Assembly: GCF_028583545.1 (NCBI RefSeq)
Contig: NZ_CP087107.1
Coordinates: 124,001-188,000 of the forward strand
Source of the DNA: Methylobacterium sp. NMS14P
Lineage (GTDB): Bacteria > Pseudomonadota > Alphaproteobacteria > Rhizobiales > Beijerinckiaceae
Direction: 5' to 3'
Length of the DNA stretch: 64,000 nt
Positions within the stretch are counted from its first letter, which is position 1, and the number at the start of each line of letters is the position of its first letter. A model generated the notes under the pieces. That model saw only the letters and a program-made list of their open reading frames with translations, was not told the DNA's origin and searched no databases. This document shows positions 46,859-55,445 of this stretch, piece after piece. Made by a program: the position numbers and the translations under genes.

Positions 46859-46876
46859 TCAGTCGATCTCGACTGA
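46859..46876. promoter_or_regulatory. Inverted repeat upstream of the cysteine-salvage operon
   Basis: TCAGTCGA and TCGACTGA face each other across a two-base centre, about 215 bases before the first gene of the operon. The rest of 46644-47047 shows no gene. It is a possible operator; a LysR-type regulator such as CysL/YtlI controls the Bacillus operon, but no regulator gene is adjacent here. Confidence 0.3.
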
Positions 46877-47047
46877 GGTCAATGAAAGCAGATCCCAAAG
46901 ATAGGCCCGACGGGGGAGGGATCTACTTTGCGCGGCGCCGGTGAACCGAGAGGACTTTCCACGGCCGGCGCGCCCGTCGGCGCGGGAGGAGGGCGCCGTC
47001 GAGCCGCGCACGCGACCCGTCCGGGCCGATGCGGTGCCGGCCGCCTC

Positions 47048-47674
47048 TCAGGCCGCCGTCGCGCGATGCCCCGCGAGGCGCGCCAAGACCTGACGCTCCT
47101 GCACCTCCTTCAGGGCGAGGACGCGCGCCGTCGCCGCCTCGAAGGACGCGGCGGCGGCGTGGACCGGCGTGTCTGCAGGCTCCCCGGCACGGGTCCCGAT
47201 GCGCTTCTCGAACGGCAGGGAGCGGTACAGTGCGGGATCCGTGGCCGGGTCGAACAGCGGTCGATAGCCGAGCGCGTGGTAGAGCGCGGCCGCCTCCGGT
47301 TGGCGAAATCCGGTGGTCAGATAGGCGCGCGTGTATCCGAGGCGGCCCGCGCTGTCTTCCAGGGCCGCCACGATGCGCTGCGCCAGTCCTCTCCGGCGCA
47401 GATCGGCGCGGGTCCAGATGCGCTTCAGCTCCACGGTCTCGTCGTCGTGGCTCATGAAAGCGCCGCCGCCGAGGGTCTCGCCGTCCTGCACGATCAGCAG
47501 GAAGTCGCCGAGCGGCGGCCGATAGGCCTCGGCCGGATAGCGCAGGATCTCGGACCATGCGCCCCCTGGCCGGGCCGCCGTGCCGTAGCGGCCGTCGTAC
47601 TCGGCGACGAGCGCTTCGAGAAGCGGCTGCGCCGAGGCGTCCAGGGGAGACGATCGGATGATGACGCCGGTCAC
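47048..47674 (-). CDS. Second GNAT N-acetyltransferase of the salvage locus, 208 aa
   Basis: Same layout as the GNAT at 42532: LKRIWTRADLRRRGLAQRIV with the acetyl-CoA loop, LGYTRAYLTTGFRQPEAAAL and ALGYRPLFDPATDPALYRSL. The two are paralogues. It also has a C-terminal helical extension of about 45 residues (ASFEAATARVLALKEVQERQ). GTG at 47672-47674 with GGAGA upstream; the frame continues upstream without coding character. It is on the same strand as the salvage operon but separated by 404 bases, so it may be its own unit. Confidence 0.8.
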   Translation of the reverse strand: MTGVIIRSSPLDASAQPLLEALVAEYDGRYGTAARPGGAWSEILRYPAEAYRPPLGDFLLIVQDGETLGGGAFMSHDDETVELKRIWTRADLRRRGLAQRIVAALEDSAGRLGYTRAYLTTGFRQPEAAALYHALGYRPLFDPATDPALYRSLPFEKRIGTRAGEPADTPVHAAAASFEAATARVLALKEVQERQVLARLAGHRATAA

Positions 47675-48303
47675 GGCAAGTCTCCGTGGATGACGATCGA
47701 GGTTTCCGGGCGTCGGCACGCCATCGCGGAACGGGATCGGCCGGCATGCCCGGTTCCCGCCTGTCCGACGCGAGGTCGCAGAGATCACACGCTCGTTCAG
47801 GCCGGCCGCAAACAACAGGACGTCATTCGGAGATGTTCTGGCCGTCCGTGGCAGATCAATATTCGGACGTCCGGGCATCGTGCGTCAATGAAAGCGTCAT
47901 TCGATTTTCGGCTGACTTGGAGAATGACGGCCTCACAGCATGGCGAAGACGGGGAAGGGTAGACGTCCGGTCCGGCGACCCGCACGTCGCGACGTCCGGT
48001 CGGGGCGCGGATTGGTCGCCCGGACAGTCCGCGCCCGCACCTCTGCGCCCGGCCCGCCAGCCGTCAGATCCGGGATCGACAGCGTCTTGCGAACCGAATC
48101 GCGCATGCGTCAGGCTAGACTTGCCTTGATCCGCCGCGAAGGAGCGAATTTTCGTGTCTTTCGCGCGTTCAATATAGAACTTTGTTTCATTGCGACCTTT
48201 CGGGTTGTTGGGCATCTTCCGGCAAGCAACGAGTCCTGCTCATCTTCACGGTCGGTCGACAGATCGCGGCCGCCTTCACGCGTTCGGCCGCGACGGAGCA
48301 ACC
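47675..48303. other. Long stretch without an intact gene
   Basis: 629 bases with two AT-richer zones near 47850-47940 and 48120-48200. One minus frame (48110-48215) is mildly protein-like at its start but lacks support. Likely the promoter of the GNAT gene plus debris next to the truncated ABC fragment. Confidence 0.3.
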
Positions 48304-48480
48304 GTGTCCGCGCTGCAGATCAGTCTCGAAGAGGTGAGCTTCCGGCGCGGCGCGCATCCCGTCCTGCGGGGCGTCACGCTGCGGATCGCCGCCGGATCGC
48401 GTGTCGGGATCCTGGGCCCTCGGGCGCCGGCAAGTCGACCCTCCCGCAGATCGTGGCCGGCAGGCCCAGGACGGTCCGGT
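48304..48480 (+). pseudogene. N-terminal fragment of an ABC ATPase with a frameshift in Walker A
   Basis: From GTG 48304 the frame reads SALQISLEEVSFRRGAHPVL and RGVTLRIAAGSRVGILGP, the first strands of an ABC ATPase. The Walker A motif SGAGKSTL then continues in another frame (PSGAGKSTLPQIVAGR), which fits the loss of a single base near 48421. About 15 codons later all similarity ends. Both the frameshift and the truncation make it inactive. Confidence 0.6.
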
Positions 48481-48486
48481 ATCCGG

Positions 48487-48588
48487 CCTGCGCAAACGGG
48501 CCCCGAGGTCGAGGGCGGCATAGGAGGCGAACACCGCAGTGACGACGGACAGCGCGACGAGGCCCGGATCGTAGCCGGTGTGAACCAT
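48487..48588 (-). pseudogene. N-terminal fragment of an MHYT-domain signalling protein
   Basis: The minus-strand frame opening MVHTGYDPGLVALSVVTAVF then ASYAALDLGARLR matches the first transmembrane segment of MHYT-domain sensors (usually fused to GGDEF/EAL). After about 34 residues the similarity stops at the junction with the ABC fragment. It meets that fragment head-on: both retain only their 5' ends, so the DNA between their 3' parts was lost or replaced. Confidence 0.5.
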
Positions 48589-48797
48589 GGAAAGGCGCTG
48601 GACGGAGGATCCAGCGTCGTGCGGCGCTGGCAGGATGTGAAATGAGGTCCGAGGTCTCGCGTGTTCAGTCCAGGCGCGTCATTATTCTCGTCACGATCCT
48701 GGACATGGCCGTTCGCCAAGTACCGGTCCGCCCACGCGCGCATTCGCTTCAGCTCCGAGGCGTCCCTGTTCCGAGGCGTGCGTGGCGCCGGGCAATC

Positions 48798-49238
48798 TCA
48801 CGCCTTCTCGATGACCGAGACTTTCCCGTCTCTCTCGACGATGGCGACGGCGACCTTATCCAAGTCGTCCAAGCCCTGCTGACGCGCCGCCGTGCGCACG
48901 TCGGCCTGCTGCATGCGCAGGCGTCGCATGTTGGTCTCGTCCCAGTCGCCGTCGCGGTAGACGACGATGGGCGTGCCGTCGACGATCCGCTCGAACCAGA
49001 CGAAGCGCAGCTTCAGCCACGACACCGAGACGTGCATCAGTCCGACGGTGAACAGGGCGCTCATCGCGCCCGTGAACGAGCGGTCCCCGCCGAGGATGGC
49101 GCTGACGCTCAGGCCGCCGAACAGGAACAGCACCACCATGTCGATGGGCGCCTGCTGGCTCGCCGTCCGCCGCCCGATCAACCGGATGACGAACAGGACG
49201 ATGAGGTAGGCCGCGGCGGCCTTGAGAACGGTGTTCAT
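48798..49238 (-). CDS. DUF421/YetF-like membrane protein, 146 aa
   Basis: N-terminal membrane part AAAAYLIVLFVIRLIGRRTA, MVVLFLFGGLSVSAILGG and SALFTVGLMHVSVSWLKL, then the DUF421 soluble domain with FERIVDGTPIVVYRDGDWDE and MRRLRMQQADVRTAARQQG. The ATG at 49236-49238 lies two bases after the neighbouring gene's stop, so the pair is coupled. Function of the family is unknown; the Bacillus relatives YetF and YrbG are linked to spores or the envelope. Confidence 0.85.
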   Translation of the reverse strand: MNTVLKAAAAYLIVLFVIRLIGRRTASQQAPIDMVVLFLFGGLSVSAILGGDRSFTGAMSALFTVGLMHVSVSWLKLRFVWFERIVDGTPIVVYRDGDWDETNMRRLRMQQADVRTAARQQGLDDLDKVAVAIVERDGKVSVIEKA

Positions 49239-49240
49239 GA

Positions 49241-49762
49241 TCAGGGCACCGCGTACTGAGACCAGGACAGGGTCTCGCCCGCGTCGAGCCGGGCTGTCAG
49301 GTTCACCCCGCCTCCGAAGGTCGGCGACCCCGTGAAGCGGATCAGGGCGTGGCGCTCGCCCGCCTGCACCGGGAAGACGAGACGGATGCCGCCACCGGCA
49401 ACCTCCCAAGTCGCGGGCCGGGGCGTGATGCTCTCCAGGCCGAACTGGTCCACGAGATCCTTGGCGATGGTGACCGCGACCTTGTCGCCGCCCGGCGGGA
49501 CCCGGGTGTCGAAGCGGATGATCGTGGGGGCACCGAAGCGCACCACCGGCTCGTAGCGGATGCTGATCGATCCGTCGGCGTTGGTCAGGCCCCGCTCGCT
49601 GAACGGGCCATGGCCCAGCAGCCCGAAGGCGCAGACCAGCACGAAGGCGAGCATGGCGAGACGCCCTGCGAGCTCAGCCTTCCGCCACTGCTCCTCGAAC
49701 GCCGGGTAGAACCCGCGCGCGATCTCCTGCGGCATCGGTGGGTCGTCGTGGATGACTTCCAA
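49241..49762 (-). CDS. Membrane-anchored protein paired with DUF421, 173 aa
   Basis: A cytoplasmic start of about 30 residues, one transmembrane helix (AGRLAMLAFVLVCAFGLLGH), then a beta-rich outside domain with GSISIRYEPVVRFGAPTIIR and GGGIRLVFPVQAGERHALIR. Family not recognised by name. Two-base spacing to the DUF421 gene indicates they act together, possibly as a membrane pair with a periplasmic sensing or binding domain. Confidence 0.75.
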   Translation of the reverse strand: MEVIHDDPPMPQEIARGFYPAFEEQWRKAELAGRLAMLAFVLVCAFGLLGHGPFSERGLTNADGSISIRYEPVVRFGAPTIIRFDTRVPPGGDKVAVTIAKDLVDQFGLESITPRPATWEVAGGGIRLVFPVQAGERHALIRFTGSPTFGGGVNLTARLDAGETLSWSQYAVP

Positions 49763-49801
49763 GGCGGTCGCGCTCCCTGTCGTTCGGCCCAGTGTCTTCG
49801 C

Positions 49802-51181
49802 TCAGGCGCCGGCTCCGGCCAGATGCTGCCGCGGAGCGTGAAGGTCGCTCGGCGCGTCCGGTTCCGCCGGGGTGAAGTAGGCCATGGCCTCGGTCCGGCC
49901 GCGGAGCGGGGTGCGGCTGACCTCGCGCCACCGGCCGGCGCCCGTGCCGGCCGCCCGGCGCGCGGCCTCCGACACCAGGATCGGTACGCCGTGCGCCTTC
50001 GTCGCCTGCTCCAGGCGGGCCGCGACGTTCACCGTGTCGCCCAGAACCGTGAATTCCAGCCGCATATCCTCGCCGATGATGCCGCAGAACAGATCGCCGT
50101 AGTGGATGCCGACGCCGATGCGGATCGCTGGGTGCCCCTCTTCCTTGACGTTCCAGCGAGCGATGACCTCGACAAGATCCCTGGCGAAGGCGAGCGCCCG
50201 GGCCGCATCGTCCGGTTGCGGCTCGGGGAGGCCGAACACCACGAGCGCGCCGTCGCCCAGGAACTTGTCGACCACGCCGCCGCGGAGGCGGGCGATCCGC
50301 ATCACCCGGCGCCGGAACGAGGTGAGGAAGACCGAGAGGGCGTGCGGGTCGAGGTTCTCGGCCAGCGTCGTCGAACCGCGCATGTCGACGAAGGCGACGG
50401 CGGCGTTCTGCCTTCGACCGGCCCGAAGCGTGTCGTCCTCGTCGGCGAGCCGGTCGGACAGTTCCTCCGGCAGGAACCGTGCGAGGCTGGCGCGCCGCCC
50501 CGCCTCGCGAACCGCCGTGGTGGCCAGCACGACGAGCAGGGTGACGACGGCGGCGACCGCCGCCCACACGGCCAGGGCGACGCGCGAGACCGCGGCCTGC
50601 CGCTCATCGAGCAGGCTTGCCTCGTGCGCCTCCATCGCGCCGACCAAGCTGCGGATGGCGTCCATGGTCGGCTTGCCCCCGCCCTCGGCCACCAGCCGGG
50701 CGCTGCCGCTCGCATCGCCGGCGCGACGGAGGGCGATGCTCCTGTCGAGCTCGTCCGCGAACTGCGCCGCCAGCGCCCGCAGCCGCGACACCTGGGCGAC
50801 CTGCTCGGCGTTGTCGGCCACGAGCGCCCGCAGCCGGTCGAAATTGCGGTCGAACGCGTCCCGGCTGGCCAGGTACGGCGCCAGGAAGGCCGCGTTCCCG
50901 CTGATCACGTAGCCGCGCTGGCCGGTCTCGGCGTCCTGAAGGGCGGACATGACGCGCGCGAGCTGCGCATCGACCTCCACCGTATGCCGCACCGCGTCGC
51001 TGCCGTGCTGGCGATACAGGAATCCGGCAATCGCCAGCACGGTCATCACGATGAGGGCGGCGAAGCCGGCACTCATCCACGTGACGGTGCTCGACCGCAC
51101 GATGGCGAAACGAAGCATGATGTCCCAGAAGCCTCTCATGCCCGTCGGCCGCGCGCCGCCCATGTTCGTCCGCGGCCTCAA
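49802..51181 (-). CDS. CHASE3-domain adenylate/guanylate cyclase, 459 aa
   Basis: Membrane helix at about 35-57, extracytoplasmic CHASE3 domain 60-195 (LQDAETGQRGYVISGNAAFL is the CHASE3 hallmark), second helix 200-223, and class III cyclase domain about 255-440. Metal-binding aspartates are Asp266 in VAFVDMRGSTT and Asp310 in DKFLGDG; the Lys before FLGDG fits ATP use. TVLGDTVNVAARLEQATK supplies the transition-state residues. There is no HAMP domain. It would make cAMP (or cGMP) in response to an unknown external cue. Several in-frame ATGs compete as start. Confidence 0.9.
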   Translation of the reverse strand: MRPRTNMGGARPTGMRGFWDIMLRFAIVRSSTVTWMSAGFAALIVMTVLAIAGFLYRQHGSDAVRHTVEVDAQLARVMSALQDAETGQRGYVISGNAAFLAPYLASRDAFDRNFDRLRALVADNAEQVAQVSRLRALAAQFADELDRSIALRRAGDASGSARLVAEGGGKPTMDAIRSLVGAMEAHEASLLDERQAAVSRVALAVWAAVAAVVTLLVVLATTAVREAGRRASLARFLPEELSDRLADEDDTLRAGRRQNAAVAFVDMRGSTTLAENLDPHALSVFLTSFRRRVMRIARLRGGVVDKFLGDGALVVFGLPEPQPDDAARALAFARDLVEVIARWNVKEEGHPAIRIGVGIHYGDLFCGIIGEDMRLEFTVLGDTVNVAARLEQATKAHGVPILVSEAARRAAGTGAGRWREVSRTPLRGRTEAMAYFTPAEPDAPSDLHAPRQHLAGAGA

Positions 51182-51665
51182 CGAAGTTGTCCGCCAGAGG
51201 CTCCACGACGGTTCGACATGCCGCCCGTCTGGCTGAGATGCGCAGGGTCTTGCGGGTCGTGCCGTCGAACGCGACGCGACGTTGAGGCCTCCGGCCTTCG
51301 ACTCGACGAGTACGGAGTGCCTCGGCTCTCGCTTCGTTGCCCCTCGGCCGGGCCGCCCTCGACCTCCGCCGCGGCCGCCGATGGATCAGCCGCGCCGTGC
51401 TCAAGCCTCTCCGGCTCAAAGATCCCGCGGGTGGCGTCGCCACCCCGGGTTGAGGATCGATGGGATGTGCGTCCGCTCCTGAGAACCGATACAGGATGCC
51501 AGACGCCGCGGCCTGTGTGGTGCCCTGCAAGCAGCCCCCCGGCGTTGGACATCCAGCGTCAGACTTCGACGGCTGGTTTGGGTCGCCATCACTGGCGCAC
51601 CGTGGCGTGCGTGAGCGGTGCCGTTGACCCTCGCCATGGCGGTTCGACCCGAGCGAAAGAGAGAG
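51182..51665. other. Divergent intergenic region
   Basis: 484 bases between the cyclase and antiporter starts. The minus-strand frame at 51178-51552 is Ser/Arg/Gly-rich and not believable. It should contain both promoters, but none was placed. Confidence 0.35.
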
Positions 51666-53288
51666 ATGGAAAGCGTAACCGTTGTACTGGCCTTGCTGCT
51701 GTCCGTTCTGGTGAGTGGTGCCCTCGGTCGCCTGCTTCCTCTGCCGCTTCCCTTGATCCAGATCGTCATCGGCGTGGCGCTCGCCCTCGGGCCGTTGCCC
51801 AGCACGTCGCTGGATCCGGAAATCTTCTTCCTCGTCTTTCTGCCGCCGCTCCTGTTCCTCGACGGATGGCGCATCCCGAAGCGAGACCTGTTCCGCGACG
51901 GCAAGGCCGTGCTGGCGCTGGCGCTCGGGCTCGTCGTCCTGACGGTGCTCGGTATCGGGACGCTCATCCACGGCATGATCCCCGGGATACCGCTCGCCGT
52001 GGCGTTCGCGCTGGCCGCAGTCCTGTCGCCGACCGATCCGATCGCCGTCTCATCGGTCGCGGCTCAGGCACCCGTACCGCGGCGCCTGATGCACATCCTC
52101 GAGGGCGAGGCGCTCCTGAACGACGCCACCGGCCTCGTCTGCCTGCGCTTCGCCATCGCGGCCGCTCTCACCGGGACCTTCTCGCTCCCCGAGGCCGCGA
52201 CCACCTTCGTCTGGCTGGCTCTCGGAGGCCTCGGGATCGGTGCCCTGACGACCTTCCTGCTGATGGGGGCCCAGGACCTCCTGCGGCGGCGCACGGGCGA
52301 GGATCCGGGCCTTCAGATCCTGTTCAGCCTGCTCACGCCGTTCGGTGCCTATCTCGCCGCCGAGCACGTGCATGCCTCGGGCATCCTGGCCGCGGTCGCC
52401 GCGGGCATCGCCATGACCTATGTCGAGATCCAAGGGCGCAGCCTCGGCACCACCCGCGTCCGCCGGACCGCCGTGTGGGACACCGTCGCGCTCGCTGCCA
52501 ACGGCTCGATCTTCGTCCTATTGGGCGAGCAGCTTCCGGAGGTGTTCGGCCACGCGGTGAAGCAGGCCGACGTGCAGGGGGCGGGCTGGCTGGTCGCCTG
52601 GATCCTGGTCATCACCGCGGGCCTTATGGCGATCCGGTTCGTCTGGGTCTGGGTCTCCCTCCAGTTCACGCTCGTGAAGGCGCGCCGGCGCGGCGACAAG
52701 CGCGAAGGGCCGACCTGGCGCCTCGTGGCCGCCACGACATTGGCCGGCGTGAAGGGCGCCATCACCCTGGCGGGTATCCTCACGCTGCCGCTGACCCTCA
52801 AGGACGGCACGCCGTTCCCCGCTCGGGATCTCGCGATCCTGCTGGCGATGGGCGTGATCCTGACCTCCCTCGTCCTGGCGAGCACGGTCCTGCCGCCGCT
52901 GCTCCGCGGGCTCCATCTGCCACCCGAACCCAGCCACGATGCCGAGGAGGATGCGGCCCGCGCCGCGGCGCGCGACGACGCTGTGAAGGCCATCGAGGCA
53001 CTGCAGCATCGCCTCGTGGAAGAGCAGGAGGATGCATCGATCGCCGTCGAGGCCGGCGCCCGAGCCATGGATCGGTACGAGGGTATCGAGGCGCCGACCT
53101 CGGAGCGGCGGAAAGATCTCAGCCGCGCCCGGCAGCTCGCGAATACCGAGAAGCGTTTGCGCCTCGCGGGCATCGAGGCCGAGCGCCAAGCGCTCTATCG
53201 CCTGCGACGCTCGCAGGTCATCGATGACGTGCTCCTGCGCCGCCTCGTCCGAGAGATCGACCTGATCGAAGCGCGGCTCGTGATTTAG
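51666..53288 (+). CDS. CPA1-type Na+/H+ antiporter, 540 aa
   Basis: About twelve membrane helices (residues 1-410) with the ion-site motifs SPTDPIAVSSV and EGEALLNDATGLVCLR, where the Asn-Asp pair is typical of CPA1 exchangers. The last 120 residues are a cytoplasmic charged helical tail (EEDAARAAARDDAVKAIEAL and onward), as in YjcE/NhaP-type bacterial antiporters. ATG at 51666 with GAGAGAG before it; an in-frame start 16 codons upstream is less likely. Exchanges Na+ or K+ for protons in pH and salt homeostasis. Confidence 0.92.
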   Translation: MESVTVVLALLLSVLVSGALGRLLPLPLPLIQIVIGVALALGPLPSTSLDPEIFFLVFLPPLLFLDGWRIPKRDLFRDGKAVLALALGLVVLTVLGIGTLIHGMIPGIPLAVAFALAAVLSPTDPIAVSSVAAQAPVPRRLMHILEGEALLNDATGLVCLRFAIAAALTGTFSLPEAATTFVWLALGGLGIGALTTFLLMGAQDLLRRRTGEDPGLQILFSLLTPFGAYLAAEHVHASGILAAVAAGIAMTYVEIQGRSLGTTRVRRTAVWDTVALAANGSIFVLLGEQLPEVFGHAVKQADVQGAGWLVAWILVITAGLMAIRFVWVWVSLQFTLVKARRRGDKREGPTWRLVAATTLAGVKGAITLAGILTLPLTLKDGTPFPARDLAILLAMGVILTSLVLASTVLPPLLRGLHLPPEPSHDAEEDAARAAARDDAVKAIEALQHRLVEEQEDASIAVEAGARAMDRYEGIEAPTSERRKDLSRARQLANTEKRLRLAGIEAERQALYRLRRSQVIDDVLLRRLVREIDLIEARLVI

Positions 53289-53754
53289 CGGCCGATCAAC
53301 CGGATCCGGACGCGCCCGTGAGGCTGGAGGATCCGGGTCGCGCGTTGTCGGCGCTCACCGAGGCGGCAGATCTCTCGCGCGGGACGGGAACAGCACCTCG
53401 CGTGAGCAAGGCGAGATCGGACCGCCGGTGATCGACCTCGACAGCCTCGTGACGACCTGAATGTTCAAGTACGCAGGCGCCGAGGTCGTCCCGGTCTGGT
53501 CCGGCGGGGCGTGCGTCGCCGGTGAGCCCGGATGACCATGCCATCGGCATCGATCAGCTGAAGTGCCCGTGGTTCTCTCCGCAGGCCTCGACCGACACGA
53601 TCGAGAAAGCTCCCGCGCCTCAGACCGCCTGCAGCCGGTCGTGGCCCCGGTTCGGCAGCGATGGCCGCCGTCTGGTCCAGGCCTCCGGGAACCCGATCCG
53701 CCTGTGGTGTTTGGCTCGGCAAGCCGGTGAAGTCGTCCGGCAAAGGAGACAGTC
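53289..53754. other. Gene-free stretch
   Basis: No believable frame. CCGGATCC and GGATCCGG form a wide inverted repeat at about 53300-53337 just after the antiporter and may help terminate it. Confidence 0.35.
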
Positions 53755-53964
53755 ATGTCGAGCGACATCGAAAAGCACCATGTGCTCCTCAGCGCGCTGA
53801 AAGCGGCTCAGGGCAAGGGCGACGGCACGTTCGAGCGAGCAGTGATCGACGCGTTCGAGCACATCTTCGAGCACTTGGGCCGCCTGAACAGCCATGTCTC
53901 GCTCGGTGGTCCCGACGGCGAGGACCGCCACCTGAAGCCAGGCGAATCGCCGACCCTGCGGTAG
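53755..53964 (+). CDS. Small cytoplasmic protein, 69 aa
   Basis: AAAGGAGAC stands four bases before the ATG at 53755, a strong ribosome site. Product MSSDIEKHHVLLSALKAAQG, then ERAVIDAFEHIFEHLGRLNS: helical, with two Phe-Glu-His repeats. No family recognised. Single gene. Confidence 0.55.
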   Translation: MSSDIEKHHVLLSALKAAQGKGDGTFERAVIDAFEHIFEHLGRLNSHVSLGGPDGEDRHLKPGESPTLR

Positions 53965-55106
53965 GAACAGCGACTCGGCGCCGCGGCGTTCCACGCCGGT
54001 CCAGCAGGCTACCTCAACGGCAGCTCACCGTGATCGAGGCCGCCCCTCTCGGAAGGAGCGCGCCCGCTCTCACGGCGGACCTTCTCCGAACCGCACGGAC
54101 TGCTCGAGGCCGGATCCGGTCGGTTGCTTACCGCTCATCCCTGCCGGACGGCGGTTTCACGCAGCATCTCTGAATGGCCCCCGATCGAATGTGCGCTCTG
54201 CTTGGCGCATGGCCTTCAGGAGAGGGGAGGGGAGGGCACTCGGGTCGGCTGCAGTCGCCCTCTCCCTTTGCTTCAACCGAGCTTGGAAATGGCGGAGGCC
54301 GGACACATGAACTGTCCCCGACTCAGTTTATGATCGACATCAGGCCCGGGGCTGTGCTCTTAATTCCATAATGTTTGTTATGCGAACTCTAAATTGAGAT
54401 AGTCGGACACTGCTGCTTGAGTAAAAACTTGATCATTATGCAGCATAAGATGTGTAACAATCGAGAGAGTACGGATCAGACAGTGGGTCGCACGGATGAT
54501 GTGGAGGCGTTTTTCGCGACGCCGACGAGGGTGGCTGAGATAGTCGACGCAGGCCGTCGTCGCTGTCCAGAAAAAGCGATTCACCCGGTCGATCAACTGA
54601 GCAGGTGTCTCCTCTGAAATTTTACAGTGCGAGGAGTGGGGAGCCTAGACTCACGCCAGACTGAACTGAGCGAAGTAGCGCCGGGTAAACTTCCTATCGC
54701 GAAATCAGGCCGCGATCAGCCGCGCCTTCAGGCTCTCCGCAGGAGAGGCGCCGCCGGTCTAGGCGGTGCAGCTTCGGGCCATGAGCGTCAGCACCAGCGG
54801 ACAGTGGTTGAACCGCTCGGTGACTCGGTAGAGATCGAAGACGGCAGCGTTGACGCAACCATGTGCCAAAAGTCTCTCGGGCTAGCGCGAAACGGCGCGT
54901 TGCACACGGGAGCCGGTGCTCGAAGTGCCAACGCGCTTCGGCTCGGCGATCCTCGACCGACAGCGGCCTCGCCTGCCCGCCAGCGCCGTAGCTCGCGGCG
55001 AAGGCTTGGCCATTCACATCCACCGACAAGTCGCATTCCGAGCTGTGGTCGCTGGCGTGCTCCTCGACCCAGGAGCCCCGCGCGCACGAGCGAAACAGCC
55101 TGAGAT
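53965..55106. other. Long disturbed region without intact genes
   Basis: Over 1.1 kb with only shadow frames. Bases 54300-54480 are clearly AT-richer than the rest of the window, with short inverted stretches, suggesting foreign DNA. A minus frame at 54694-55029 (MSVDVNGQAFAASYGAGGQA and on) has protein-like pieces, but neither family nor start is convincing. No insertion sequence ends were seen. Confidence 0.35.
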
Positions 55107-55303
55107 TCAGGAGGCGCCCGCCCTACCCTTCCCCGACAGCTTGCCGGCCCGCGCGGCCTCGAACGCCGCGGGCAGGATCTGCGTCACGCGGCCGAGTTCG
55201 CGCTGGTCGCGCGCGCGGACGACCAAGATGCTCGAGACGCTGCATCGGGTCCGGTCGAGAAGGGCGACCGCTCCTCCGACGAGACGCGGCGCGATGCGCG
55301 TAT
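55107..55303 (-). pseudogene. C-terminal-looking fragment of an unidentified protein
   Basis: A 65-codon frame with good coding character and no start codon: it opens directly after a stop with DTRIAPRLVGGAVALLDRTR and continues SSILVVRARDQRELGRVTQI, ending AARAGKLSGKGRAGAS. The strand-helix alternation suggests the last third of a soluble domain. Family not recognised. It lies 80 bases from the inverted repeat in front of the recombinase gene. Confidence 0.35.
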
Positions 55304-55382
55304 CTCAAACGACCCGGCGGACTTCGGGCGTCACCATCCGCCGCAGCCCCCTGCCCCGCGACGGCGAAGCCGTCTGAGGCAG

Positions 55383-55409
55383 CGTCTGATAACCCTTTCT
55401 TATCAGACG
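55383..55409. repeat. Perfect 10-7-10 inverted repeat before the recombinase gene
   Basis: CGTCTGATAA, a seven-base spacer CCCTTTC, and TTATCAGACG: perfectly matched arms. This is the shape of a tyrosine-recombinase core site (two inverted arms around a 6-8 base crossover region). It ends 36 bases before the recombinase start. Alternatives are an autoregulatory operator or a transcript hairpin; no T-run follows. Confidence 0.55.
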
Positions 55410-55445
55410 TAGGGTCACGCTCGGGCCCGATCGAGGGAGAGAGCC

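Noticed and set aside
49349..53227. A 1292-codon plus-strand open frame
   Set aside because: It runs opposite the DUF421 partner and cyclase genes and out of frame through the antiporter. Composition is Arg/Ala/Gly/Pro-rich and has no domains: a GC-rich shadow.
54378..54596. 72-codon minus-strand frame in the AT-rich patch
   Set aside because: No recognisable family, no ribosome site and an overlapping plus-strand frame of equal quality; not supportable as a gene.
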